Shown piece by piece: positions 12,001 through 21,713 of a DNA stretch of 60,000 nt (position 1 is its first letter; every line of letters starts with the position of its first letter). The position numbers were made by a program, and so were the translations under genes. This stretch comes from Adiantum capillus-veneris. Lineage: Eukaryota > Streptophyta > Polypodiopsida > Polypodiales > Pteridaceae. The notes beneath the pieces are model-generated. The model searched no databases, was not told the origin of the DNA, and saw nothing but the letters and a program-made list of their open reading frames with translations. The DNA lies in assembly GCA_014529385.2 (NCBI GenBank), contig CM043947.1, positions 101,811,311 through 101,871,310 of the forward strand, in the 5' to 3' direction.

Positions 12001-12226
12001 CTCTCTCTTTCTCTCTCAATGTGTGTGCGTTTTTTTGGATCGTATGCATGTTTTCTCTCTCTTTTTCTCTCTCAATGTGTGCGTTTTTTGTTTGTGCATG
12101 TTCTCTCTCTCTTTTCCTCTCTCAATGCGTGCGTTTTTTGTTTATGCATGCTCTCTCTCTCTTTTTCTCTCTCAATGTGTGTGTGCATTCTTTGTTTATG
12201 TATGTGTGTGCGTTTTTGTTTTTGTT

Positions 12227-12284
<58 letters not shown>

Positions 12285-12400
12285 AACACTATGTGTGTGT
12301 GTATGTGTGTGTGAGAGAGAGAGAGAGAGGGAGAGAGAAAGAGGGGAAGGGAACATGAGAATGAGGAGAGGGAAGGAGCATACCTGGCTCTCCTTCCTCT

Positions 12401-12443
<43 letters not shown>

Positions 12444-12445
12444 AG

Positions 12446-12480
<35 letters not shown>
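12001..12480. repeat. Simple-sequence block (CT, GT, AG)
   Basis: Four CTCTC...AATGTGTGCGTTTTTT units are followed by a CT tract (12231-12281), GT tract (12405-12440) and AG tract (12450-12479). Frames here give only Ser-Leu or Arg-Glu runs, which are low-complexity artefacts. Confidence 0.9.
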
Positions 12481-12482
<2 letters not shown>

Positions 12483-12512
12483 GGGAGAGCGTTACCTGCT
12501 CCTTGCTTGAGG

Positions 12513-12722
12513 GCGCCGAAAAACTCAGATCTGAGATCTGAGTTTTTGGGCGCGCTCGGTTATTTTTTTACCCCAGCCGGCGTCGCTATGAGCGTCGCTA
12601 TAAGCGTCGCTATGAGCGTCGCAAATTTATTTGTAAATTTGCGACGCTCATAGCGACGCCGGGAAAATTTTTTTTGAGCGTCGCTGTGTGAGCGTCGCTA
12701 ATATGAAGAGCCTCTTGTAGTG
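12513..12722. repeat. Right TIR region: AGATCT hairpin, CGTCGCTA repeats and long inverted repeat, copy 1
   Basis: At 12513-12553 a near-perfect hairpin has arms AAAAACTCAGATCT and its complement around one base, with GCGCC...GGGCGC at the base. It is followed by CGTCGCTA repeats in opposite orientations that pair around an AAATTTATTTGTAAATTT core, then the TIR CCTCTTGTAGTG. Copy 2 has two fewer repeat units here. Confidence 0.85.
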
Positions 12723-12725
12723 TCA

Positions 12726-13990
12726 GCATCAATTTGGGTGCATATTCCTTGCTGAGTTTCAAGAATTCCTGCATTGGGGTACTCAACGGTTTCCCCCCCT
12801 GCATATTGAAACGCTGCAAAACTTTCTCAATGTATGTTTCCTAAGATAACTCAATAATACGACGTTTGCAATTTCTTTCGATTCGCATGCCAAGAAAGTG
12901 TGTAGCATCCCCCAAATCTTTCATTACAAGATTGTTGCTAAGTGTTTTTTTCAAGTTGGCAATCTCCACAATGGATTTCCCAGCTATAAGCATGCCATCA
13001 ACGTAGAGAACTAGAATGATCATCGAGCCATCATCTAGCTTTCTTGTGTACAAGCAGTGATCCTCTTTGCTCCTTTTATACCCTTCAGACCTCATACATG
13101 AATCAAATATATGATACCACTTCCTTGAACCATGCTTTAATTCATAAAGTGCCTTTTTGAGCTTACATACTAGCTCCTCATGAGATGCATTCTCTTGAAC
13201 AAACCCTTCATGTTGCTGCTTGTAAACATACTCATCGAGATCCTCATGAAGAAATTTTGTCTTCACATCTATTTGGACAAGTTTCATGGCCTCAATCGCT
13301 AAGACCAAGTACGGTTCTAAGCATTGTCATCTTGACCACAGGCGAGAAGATTTCATCAAAATCGACGCCCTTTTGTTGTTTGAACCCTTTGGCTACAAGT
13401 CTAGCCTTGTACTTTGGATTTGGATCACCTGAGGTAAATTTCTTCTTGTAAACCCATTTGCAAGGTAAAGCTTTCGCATCATTTGGCAGTTCTACCGAGT
13501 CCCAAGTGTCATTAGCCAGAATTAAGTTATACTCAGATTCCATAGCCTGCTTCCACTTCACCACATCATCCGTCATCATGGCTTCTTGGTAGTAGCTTGG
13601 CTTACCACAATCGGTCAACATGATGTAATCAAGACCTGGCTCAAAACGCGCAGGTGGACGAGAGACTCTAGTAGACCGTCTCACTCCTTGACCATTGCTA
13701 TCTGCCTCCTCTGGAGCATTGCTAGTGGAAGGTACATCACTAGCCCACTAAGTTCATTTCATTGTCTCTGAGGCAACATCCTCAAAAGTGACTCTTCGAA
13801 CCTCTTTCCTTGATAGGTTGTTTATGCATCTTTGACTCATTGAAGATCACATTTGAACTACGGATGACTCAACGAGATTCCGGGTGCTAGAGATGATATC
13901 CCATCTCTCCATCTGCACCATATCCAATGAAAATACATTTGTGTGACTTTGGCTCTAACTTCTATCGAAGTTGTTTACGCATAATGTTAG
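12726..13990 (-). pseudogene. Ty1/copia pol: integrase tail and reverse transcriptase (copia B, part 1)
   Basis: On the minus strand from about 13970: CIFIGYGADGEMGY and RSSNVIFNE (integrase C-terminus), then RRSTRVSRPPARFEP, WKQAMESEYN, CKWVYKKKF, YKARLVAKGFKQQKGVDF (RT start), IDVKTKFLHEDLDE, LYELKHGSRKWY, LVLYVDGMLIAGKS and KPLSTPM. The RT motif normally reads YVDD; here it is YVDG, so a catalytic Asp is lost. Frameshifts also break it at about 13290 and 12840. The coding sequence stops at the CACTA insertion (12725) and resumes at 5379. Gag, protease and the integrase core are absent: the element is cut near 13990. Confidence 0.88.
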
Positions 13991-13995
13991 TTGTC

Positions 13996-14041
13996 CTTTT
14001 GATGCTTATGTTAGCTGCTCAACTAACATAAGCATCAAAAG
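13996..14041. repeat. Perfect 19-bp inverted repeat, 8-bp loop
   Basis: Arms 13996-14014 and 14023-14041 (CTTTTGATGCTTATGTTAG and its exact complement) surround CTGCTCAA. The hairpin sits exactly where recognisable copia sequence ends, so it may mark a rearrangement breakpoint. Confidence 0.9.
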
Positions 14042-15516
14042 TAGATCACTATTATCTTTATCCTGACTGATTGTATCACAACTTAGTGTATTAATGTGAA
14101 ATCCCATCAAAGTCCAAAGTTGTTGTATTATTATTGACCGTCAAATAGTTTAAAGGGAATGAGGGCTTCCAAAGTGTAATTAAATGCAATTTCTAAGCCT
14201 TAGTATTGAGCCAAATTAGCTAGGAATCCATTTTTTAAACCTTAGCTAAGTTATAAAAGCCAAGTTTTGTAACTTTGGACTTAAATTTTTGGATAATGAA
14301 AGTGAGTGTACGCTGCTGCAACTGAGTATTGTGAGTTCTTTGATTCTTTCAATTATTCGTGTCTCCCTTGTGCGGTGTTGCATTGTGAATTCGAGCATAA
14401 CAACGTGATCACAGGTAAAAGATCTCTCTTTTTACATAAGTTTCTCGGGATGAAGTTGTGTTTTTAGGCATGTCGGCCATCTATAAGCTATTTTCATTCC
14501 CTATGCACAACACACGCATATAATTTTATTTTCGACCATAGGGATAGATAGAACATGTCCTAAGGAAGCTATAGAGTGATTCAGAGTCTGAATCAACCTA
14601 CCAAAATAAGCTATTTATCTTAGACACGATTTTGTCCGAGCGTCAAAAATGACTTTTGAGCATATGGGGATGCTCAGGATACTCTATACATTCTAGGTAG
14701 TAAGCTTCATTGCATTCGGAACATCGTAGCTATACAAAATCCTCCCATGGATTGACATTTTATGTATGTGGTTCTCGCTTTGCTAGCATCAATATGGTGA
14801 AGCTTGGCATACGTCCCATGGATTGACATTTTATGTATGTGGTTCCCACTTTGCTAGCATCAATATGGTGAAGCTTGGCAGCCCCGGCCAACAAGAAGCC
14901 TTTGATAGGATCAAAGTGGCTTTGTGTCAATTACATGTGGTTAATCTACCCAATAGAGAGGATGATTTCTTTCTATCAATTACACTGGGCACTCATTATG
15001 GCTATTGGTGCAATTTTTATTTAAAAGAAGGGTAGAAGTTACAACCCAATTAGTTTGATAGCAAGGTTAAGAATGCTATCGTGATGCTTTGCATATGCAG
15101 TGTGAAATATTAGAATGAAAGTGCTTACATAGTCGATTTAACTTTGGTGAATTTTGGTTTATATTACCACTTTAGTGCTTTTATGGAATATTAAAAAGGG
15201 TTTTGGAGCTCTTTGAATGTGGTAGGGAGGAGGCCTTGGTGCCTCTTTGCACAGAATTTGTACCTACGTGGTGTATATCAAGTGCTACAATGGTCGACTA
15301 AGATGCTTAAGCAAGATTGAGGAGGAAGAGAGCTAAACATAAAAAGGTTATTTGATATTCTAATCAACAAAAATGACTTGGATCTTAAGAAAGAAGCAAA
15401 AATAAGAGGTTTCTTTTATGTTTAGAAGGGGAGGGATCTCTCACGCAAGAAAGTTTTGATAAGGGAAATTTTGGTAGAAATTAAGAACAACCCATGAGAG
15501 GAGGGAGGCCCTTTGT
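14042..15516. other. Non-coding stretch, possible gypsy RT/RNase H remnant
   Basis: No intact gene is seen. A 70-codon frame at 14823-15035 with PGQQEAFDRIKVALCQ faintly resembles the segment between gypsy RT and RNase H, but it is too short to assign. A 71-bp tandem duplication lies at 14744-14885. Confidence 0.4.
14744..14885. repeat. 71-bp tandem duplication
   Basis: The unit beginning CCCATGGATTGACATTTTAT occurs at 14744 and again at 14815, nearly identical (CTCGCT versus CCCACT). Confidence 0.9.
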
Positions 15517-15521
15517 GTGCA

Positions 15522-16878
15522 CGTTGGTACAACTGAAGATGGCTGACCTATGGAAGTGTAAGAAGCCCAGGCATGGAAGTTGCAGGCAAATGACGGGGGT
15601 ATTGAACAGGTATTTGATGCAATCAGGAGACAGGTATATCCAGACGGATAACTCTCTAGTTGAAAGTGCAAGTGTTTCTTGCTATCACAGGTGACATGAT
15701 CAAATGTTGATATCATAAGGCTGTAAACAGGACAAGGGGTGCTACATACAGGTGCTATCAGGTTTGTGATATGGGATTTGGAGCAAGATGTCTGCACGAT
15801 ACTCTACTACCATGATGTCTATGTCAGATACGGCGTGTTGTAGGTCAATGGTGGTTTTATCCTCTCCTAGTCGGAATGTCTCTCGATACTTCAAGGTCTA
15901 GGGAGGGAGCGATGCCAAGGAAAAAAGCTCGAGTTCAACCGGTTCCAGATGGGCAATTGTATTTGCATATACCAATGTGATGGATCGCTCGAGGCGATCG
16001 TCAGTTTTTCCGACGGCGGACTTTTCACTCAAGGTTGATGGTGATCAATGTGATTGAAGTCTCTCACGATGACATATTGGCACCGTCGAAGTTTTTGCAG
16101 CGGAAATGCTAGTGACAGGAGGCAATGGCACCAATGGCCGGACGTTGAAAAGCGCGAGAAGGAGGCCCAAGTCGAAGGGCTTGATAAAAAAAATAAATGT
16201 TGAAAGGTGGTGGGCATGCAGGAGAAAAAAACGCCAGAGGGGCAGGTTGACAGGAGCTCCACAGAAGGGGGTTGGCATGCAAAGGGGGCGGCCAGCACCA
16301 TGAAGCAAAGCCGGGAGCTTCCCTCAGGGGGGGAAAGGAAAGTCGCCATAGGGGTGGCTTTGAGGAGCACAGAGGAGAAGGAGAGCATGGCAAGATGCTA
16401 TCGACAGGAGGCTGGGCCGTGACCAAGAAAGATGCCGCCATCTGGTTGGAGGTTGCTTGTTGTAAGGGGAGGATGTTGTGTTTGTGAAGGGCCATGCAGA
16501 GATTGCGTCACCTGAGGGACCGGGTTTCAGGGGCGGTATGATAGAGCAGTCATGAGCGCAAGGAGAGGCACCATCTGAGAGGAGGAGCATCCTGTGGTGG
16601 AGGTGAAGGGGGCTGGTCCGAATAGAGGGGCCTATTCTTGCTTACATGTTCATGAGATTGGATACTCTTATAGGTCGAGGCTTGATGCTATGCTTGCATG
16701 CTGGGTGGTTGGGTATGGGAGTCTGGGTTGTCTGAGTCTTGGTGTATGCAGTAGTTGTTTGCAGATTGTGTGATAGTGTGTGCAATTCTATGTGGGTAGG
16801 GGTGCGGATTGATCTCTGGGCTATAGAGAGGCAGGTATATTATATGCTGGGTGTTTTCCCATTTCCCCCATCCCATCA
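15522..16878 (+). repeat. Left (5') LTR of the gag-only element
   Basis: Begins TTGGTACAACTGAAGATGG after GTGCA and ends near CCATCCCATCA. Relative to the right LTR it lacks about 515 bp at the junction GGGGCC|TATTCTTG (GCC microhomology) and lacks the MITE. It has about 125 bp extra around 15595-15720. Confidence 0.75.
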
Positions 16879-16879
16879 G

Positions 16880-16895
16880 TGGTGCTCCCATTGAG
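16880..16895 (+). other. Candidate primer-binding site
   Basis: TGGTGCTCCCATTGAG starts with TGG one base after the 5' LTR, as expected for pairing with a tRNA 3' end. It is not the common initiator-Met sequence, and I do not assign the tRNA. Confidence 0.35.
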
Positions 16896-17023
16896 GAGCT
16901 ACCAATTGCTTCTCGATGAAGTCGAAGGCATTGTTGCGGTGTTACTAGGTTCAAAGAACAAGTGCTGCTAAGAAAGATGTGGTCAAGTTTTCTGACTTTT
17001 ACAAGTGCTGAAGATGCTGAGGT

Positions 17024-17719
17024 TTGGCTGCAAACTACTGCCTTTTTTTGGTGGACGACGGCTTGTCAAGAGAAGAGGGGGTGGCCCAAGCTTTCCCGCT
17101 CCTGGTTCATGGAAAAGCAAAGGTATGGTACGAGGGCTTGCAGGCTGAAGAAAAACAGGATTGGAGCACATTGGAAGCGGCATTTCGAAGCCAATATGTG
17201 GCGAACACGCAGTGGAGTAAAGTGAAGCAGAGGATGGACAACCTAAAGCAAAGCCTTGACAGTGATTTTCGAGCATTCGTGTGGGAGTTTGAGGCCATAT
17301 GGAGCAAGTTGGTTGAGGTAACTGCTGTAGAGAATATAGATTTTTTGAAGATGACCAAGTTTGTGGACTACTTGCATGTAAAAGTGCGGGATAAAGTCGA
17401 GATAGATGGACCATGCACGTACGAGGAGGCAGTAGTCTATGCTCAGAGTAGGACGAAGAAGGTTTTAAAGAAGCAACAGGCAAAGCAGGTTCTGGCGAGT
17501 CCATTGGTGCCAAGGCCAATTGCTAGGGAAGAGCTTCAGGTAATCCGACCCTTTGTTGATGCACATGTGGTAGCAGCGGATAGGCGTGATGACAGAGTAG
17601 AGATGATATTGTGTGGGCCTATGAGGCCTCAGCAGCTGCAAAGAGGACTCTACCGAGTACCGCCTGATGTGCTTGACCAAGTGACTTTCAAAAAAGCAAG
17701 CAATGGAGAAGATAGCTGA
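17024..17719 (+). CDS. Retrotransposon Gag protein (Retrotrans_gag)
   Basis: An open frame of 231 codons. Residues about 10-110 match the Retrotrans_gag core: SREEGVAQAFPLLVHGKAKV then WYEGLQAEEKQDWSTLEAAF, QWSKVKQRMDNLKQSLDSDF, FEAIWSKLVEV, VDYLHVKVRDKVEIDGPCTY. A Lys-rich tail follows (TKKVLKKQQAKQ). The first ATG was used, but the Gag N-terminus seems to lie in another frame just upstream (FLTFTSAEDAEVWLQ at about 16990-17035). A 1-base slip in the T-run near 17045 has probably truncated the start. No zinc knuckle is seen. A clear homologue, full of stops, is on the minus strand at 39426-39700. The protein would form particles in the cytoplasm; the copy may be non-functional. Confidence 0.75.
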   Translation: MAANYCLFLVDDGLSREEGVAQAFPLLVHGKAKVWYEGLQAEEKQDWSTLEAAFRSQYVANTQWSKVKQRMDNLKQSLDSDFRAFVWEFEAIWSKLVEVTAVENIDFLKMTKFVDYLHVKVRDKVEIDGPCTYEEAVVYAQSRTKKVLKKQQAKQVLASPLVPRPIAREELQVIRPFVDAHVVAADRRDDRVEMILCGPMRPQQLQRGLYRVPPDVLDQVTFKKASNGEDS

Positions 17720-18618
17720 AGTGCCAAAGCCGGTGAGTTTTGTGGAGAAAGCCGAGGTGTATTCGAGAGATAGCAGTGCCTTGGATACAGACAACACATG
17801 GGAAACAGAGTCTGCTTTCTCAAGGTATGAGACATATGATGTTATGCATGTCGATAAGGTGGTCAAAGAGCAACAGATTGCAGGTGAAGAGACATTTTGT
17901 GCGGACCAGGGGTTGGGTAACCCTCTCTCTTGCCTTGTGATGGTAAGGCCATGTTGACTGAAGAAGAGTGCTTCGATGAAGCAGACTGGGGGTTCAATGA
18001 CCCAGTGGTCGATGTAGAGACGAGTTGCAGATTTTGGTTGCTAAAGCTATGGCGAGAATACAAGGTATGCAAGGTTTTCCGCCTTTTCTAGTGCTATTTG
18101 AAGAGTCTACAGGTGAAGATATGCCATTGTCTACTTTGGATGATCAGTTGCCACAGGTAGCCTTGCTTAAAGACAATGATGTTGTGGAGAGCTCTCTAGC
18201 CGTTGGCGGGGAGACATGTGATACAAAGGCTTTCCAGGATGTGCAAGCTTGTGTTGGGCGTGGAGATGGTTCATGTGTACAGTTTTTTGAAGGGTTATGT
18301 TGGCAAGATCTATAGGAAGGATTGGTTTACAGGTTTACCAATGCAAAACAGGGGTGGTGCGTATCTGTTTTATAGACGGATGATGATGAACAAAGCCACA
18401 TTTTTTATCCGGGAGGGACTACAATCATGCTTGGGGAAGCTTGCAGCTTTCCATTGACCCAGGCGGGTGCTACGGCAGACGGTGAATCTCTATCTATCTA
18501 TCTACTGCTATTTATCTAGCTCTTGTACATAGTATCTATCAGTTTCCTCCTATGCAATGATATATTATCTAAATAATGCTATGGTTTGAGCATGAATGCT
18601 CAACGAGGGGTTGGGCAA
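17720..18618 (+). other. Interior after gag: short frames, no pol
   Basis: Acidic coding-like frames (17703-17957, then a frame with TEEECFDEADWGFNDPVVDV, and 18025-18315) may be remnants of a longer Gag C-terminus broken by frameshifts. No protease, RT, RNase H or integrase motif occurs. The interval ends with TATCTATC repeats (18488-18515) and the polypurine tract before the right LTR. Confidence 0.5.
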
Positions 18619-20752
18619 TGATGGTACAGTTGAAGATGGCCGACCTATGGAAGTGCAAGAAGCCCAGGCATAGCAGTTTGTTGTAAACAGGACAACGGGT
18701 GCTAGATACAGGTGCTATCAGGTTTGTGATATGGGATTTGGAGCAAGATGTCTGCACGATACTCTATTGCCATGATGTGTATGTTAGATATGGCGTGTTG
18801 TAGGTCAATGGTGGTTTTATCCTCTCCTAGTCGGAATGTCTCTCGATACTTCAAGGTCTAGGGAGAGAGCTATGCCAAGGAAAAAAGCTCGAGTTCAACC
18901 GGTTCGAGATGGGCAATCGTATTTGCATATACCAATGCAATGGAGCACTCGAGGCGATCGTCATTTTTTTCGACGACGGACTTGTCACTCAAGGTTGATG
19001 GCAATCAATGTGATTGAAGTCTCTCACGATGACATCTTGGCACCGTCGAAGTCCTTGCAGCGGAAATGCTATCGTCAAGAGGCAATGGCACCAATGGCCG
19101 GACGTGAGAAGCGCACGAAGGCAGCCCAAGTCAAAGGACTTGATAAAAAAAGAAATGTTGAAAGGTGGTGGGCATGCAAGAAAAAAAAAACGCTAGAGGG
19201 GCGGGTTGACAGGAGCTCCACAGAAGGGGGTTGGCATGTAGGGTAGAGGCGCCAGTTGTTGTACGGCCCCCTGAAACAGGACAAATAAGGCCCTTTTATA
19301 TTACGCTTGATGACCAAAAAAGGCATGAAAAAGAGAAGCTCAAACGGCTAGTTGATTTGAAATAACTCCATTCCATTGGCGAGTGCATGGGCTCAAGCCT
19401 CTATGGGTGCATTTTACCTCTTTTGGCCCTGGTTGATGTTCTTATTCATGCCAATTTTTGATACACCAGATTCCGAAAATCGCACCGCGACTACCGGTTC
19501 TCAAACCCGACCAATCCCAAATTATTTCTCCTGAAAGCTTGTGAAAAGGCGATTAAAATGAGCTATGGTAGAGAGAGATTCAAGCTTGGAGGAGAGAGAT
19601 TCAAACTCCCCAAGTTACCCGTCCCCCTAGTGGCTCCTCTACCCTAAAGGGGGCGGCCAGCACCACGAAGCAAAGCCGGGAGCTTCCCTGAGGGGGGAAA
19701 GGAAAGTCGCCATAGGGGTGTCTTTGAGTAGCACAGAGGAGAAGGAGAGCATGGCAAGATGCTTTCGACAGGAGGCTGGGCCGTGACCAAGAAAGATGCC
19801 GCCATCTGGTTGGAGGTTGCTTGTTGGAGGGGGAGGATGTTGTGTTTGTGAAGGGCCATGTAGAGATTGCGCCACCTGAGGGGCGGGTTTCAGGGGCGGT
19901 ATGACAGAGCAGTCATGAGCAGAAGGAGAGGCGCCATCTGAGAGGGAGGAGCATCGTGTGGTGGAGGTGAAGGGGGCTGGTCCGAACAGAGGGGCCATCG
20001 ACTAGGGGCTCACGAGCCAGCAGGTAGGGACCAAGGAGGGCCGCCATTAGTGTGTGTGATGCTAGTCCGTCAGAACAAGGCCAACCAGGAGGAGGCCGCC
20101 ATCAAAGGAGGGGCCGATACTGGCTTCAGTTGAAGAAGGTCGATACAGGCTTGGAGGACGGTTTGAAGAGGCCACAAAGGGAGTCAGTTGAGGGTTGATG
20201 AAGCAAACCTGGGTTCGGCATGGATCAAGAGGCCTATAATGGAGGCTTTGAAGGTTCGCCAAGGAGGGTGGTTTGGGCTTATCATTGTCTGTGCTTTAGG
20301 TTTATGTTAATTGTAGTATTTCTAAACGTTATATGCTCACCGTTGAAGTACATATATACTATCTTCTCATGTATTTTCATGCTTATGGGTGAGTCATGTC
20401 TTTGAGTTGCTCTTACTGCGAGCGGATGGGTGCTCTCTATTTGAATCTGATGTATGCCAATGATTTCAAAGTGTCAGTGAGTGTCAATGGTTGAGAAAGT
20501 GTTGGTATGCGTTAGCCTATTCTTGCTTACATGTTCATGAGATTGGATACTCTTACGGGTCGAGGCTTGATGCTATGCTTGCATGCTGGATGGTTGGGTA
20601 TGTGCGTATGAGTTGTGTGAGTCTGTGTGTATGCAGAAGTCATTTGTAGATTGTGTGATAGTGTGTGCAATTCTGCGTTGGAATTGATCTCTGGGCTATA
20701 CAGAGGCAGGTATATTATATGCTGGGTGTTTTCCCATTTCTCCCATCCCAAC
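18619..20752 (+). repeat. Right (3') LTR of the gag-only element, carrying a MITE
   Basis: Homologous to 15522-16878 from TGATGGTACAG to CATCCCAAC. It contains the 404-bp MITE at 19241-19644 and a 515-bp segment (about 19998-20513) that the left LTR has lost. Confidence 0.75.
19241..19644. mobile_element. 404-bp MITE with TA target duplication
   Basis: TIRs GGGTAGAGGCGCCA and TGGCTCCTCTACCC (one mismatch) are flanked by TA at 19239-19240 and 19645-19646. The left LTR supplies the empty site: GGCATGCAAAGGGGG there against GGCATGTA...TAAAGGGGG here. The element is non-coding. The TA duplication fits a Tc1/mariner-type (Stowaway-like) mover, though the TIR is not the Stowaway consensus. Confidence 0.85.
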
Positions 20753-20757
20753 GTGCA

Positions 20758-21059
20758 CATGTACACACACACTTATCTACAACCCACCATAAGACTATAT
20801 AAGGAGGCCATCTCCACAAATCATGGAATCTTACATTGAAGGAGGCCCTTTTTATTCATACGTATTAGCTGCTCTAGTTTTCTATATTTCCATAGGTGGA
20901 TGATGATTTGCCACTAATCTACTTTACATCATATGTCTCTCTATTGTCCTTGCTACAAGATTCTATTTTTTCATAAATTTTTTATATGGCATCAAAGAAT
21001 TAGACGCTCGTAGCTAAGATTGAAGTACTTGTATTACCTTGCAAAATCAATACGTTATT
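20758..21059 (+). promoter_or_regulatory. Leader of copia A: TATA box and degenerate PBS
   Basis: TATATAA at 20796-20802 is followed by a leader. TGGCATCAAAGA at 20987-20998 matches 9 of 12 positions of the initiator-Met PBS TGGTATCAGAGC. The gag start is at 21060. The upstream part of the 5' LTR is not recognisable, apparently displaced by the gag-only element at 15522-20752. Confidence 0.5.
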
Positions 21060-21713
21060 ATGTCGGCATCTTCAAATGTTGTTGTCAGTGCTACTCCACT
21101 AGACATTTGTTCACTAGTTTTCACGAAAGGAAAGCTTAATGGCACCAGCTACACTTTGTAAAAATTCAAATGTTTTGGAATTTTGGATTCATGTGAAATA
21201 CTAGATATAGTTCTAGGGGAAATGGTGTTGACCCAAAGCGTGCTGCAATCAACAATTGATCCAAAAAATCCAAGTCTTTTAATTCCTGTAGATGCTACTC
21301 TTCTATGTGCTTGGAAGAGAAGGAATGTAGATGCATTGTGCATCGTTGTCATGTATGCAAGTTATTCTATTTTTACTTTGATTCAACATACCACTAAATC
21401 ACATGAAGCTTAGAGCATATTGGCTTGTCAATATGAGTCACACAATCACATCAAAATTTAAAATTTATAAAATTAGCTTGTTGCTGAGACGCTTATCGAT
21501 GGAGAGAAGGCGAGCTCATTCTTTATCAAGAAAATAAGGATCTTCAAGATCAATTAGTGGGCACTTAACACTCAGGTTCATCCAACCCCTCTTACATTTG
21601 AATAAGTAAGTGCAATGTTTCTTGAAGAGGAGCTACAACTCAAGATAGTAGGGATGGTGGGGGTGATGCTACTTTCATGAACAACACAAAAGGCAAGGGG
21701 ACTATGTCAAAGG
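21060..21713 (+). pseudogene. Ty1/copia gag, N-terminal part (copia A)
   Basis: From ATG 21060 the frame reads MSASSNVVVSATPLD then FTKGKLNGTSYTL, where a stop replaces the usual W before KF. It continues DPKNPSLLIPVDATLLCAWK, a UBN2-type copia Gag order. A second stop comes at 21411. Gag continues to KGKGTMSKV at 21713, where a 2.46-kb LTR element is inserted; the Lys-rich linker and zinc knuckle resume at 24171. Confidence 0.75.

Larger units (their letters stand above)
5380..12722 (-). mobile_element. CACTA (En/Spm) transposon, copy 1, 7,343 bp
   Basis: The element begins CACTACAAGAGG and ends CCTCTTGTAGTG, a perfect 12-bp TIR starting with CACTA. It is flanked by a 3-bp target duplication TCA (5377-5379 and 12723-12725), the family's standard length. 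It carries subterminal CGTCGCTA repeats, a tnp2-type transposase gene and a Transposase_24-like gene, both on the minus strand, so the right end is the promoter side. It lies inside a minus-strand copia pol. Compared with copy 2 it lacks about 1.74 kb upstream of the transposase and about 338 bp of the transposase gene. Confidence 0.95.
15522..20752 (+). mobile_element. Gag-only LTR retrotransposon (TR-GAG/LARD-like), 5.2 kb
   Basis: Two long direct repeats (15522-16878 and 18619-20752) enclose a 1.74-kb interior with a single Gag ORF and no protease, integrase or RT. The duplicated target GTGCA is present on both sides (15517-15521 and 20753-20757). A TGG-starting PBS candidate follows the left LTR and a purine-rich tract (GAGGGGTTGGGCAA) precedes the right LTR, giving plus orientation. 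Such elements are known in plants as TR-GAGs and depend on partners for pol functions. The two LTRs differ by several indels, so the copy is not young. Confidence 0.8.

Noticed and set aside
12001-12510. Long ORFs rich in Ser-Leu, Cys-Val or Arg-Glu (also 53871-54377, 36225-36512, 36750-37187)
   Set aside because: They are translations of CT, GT or AG microsatellites; frame openness is caused by the repeat, not by selection.
14823-15035. Calling this ORF a gypsy RT/RNase H gene
   Set aside because: Only a short AFDRIKVAL-like motif matches; too weak without a search.
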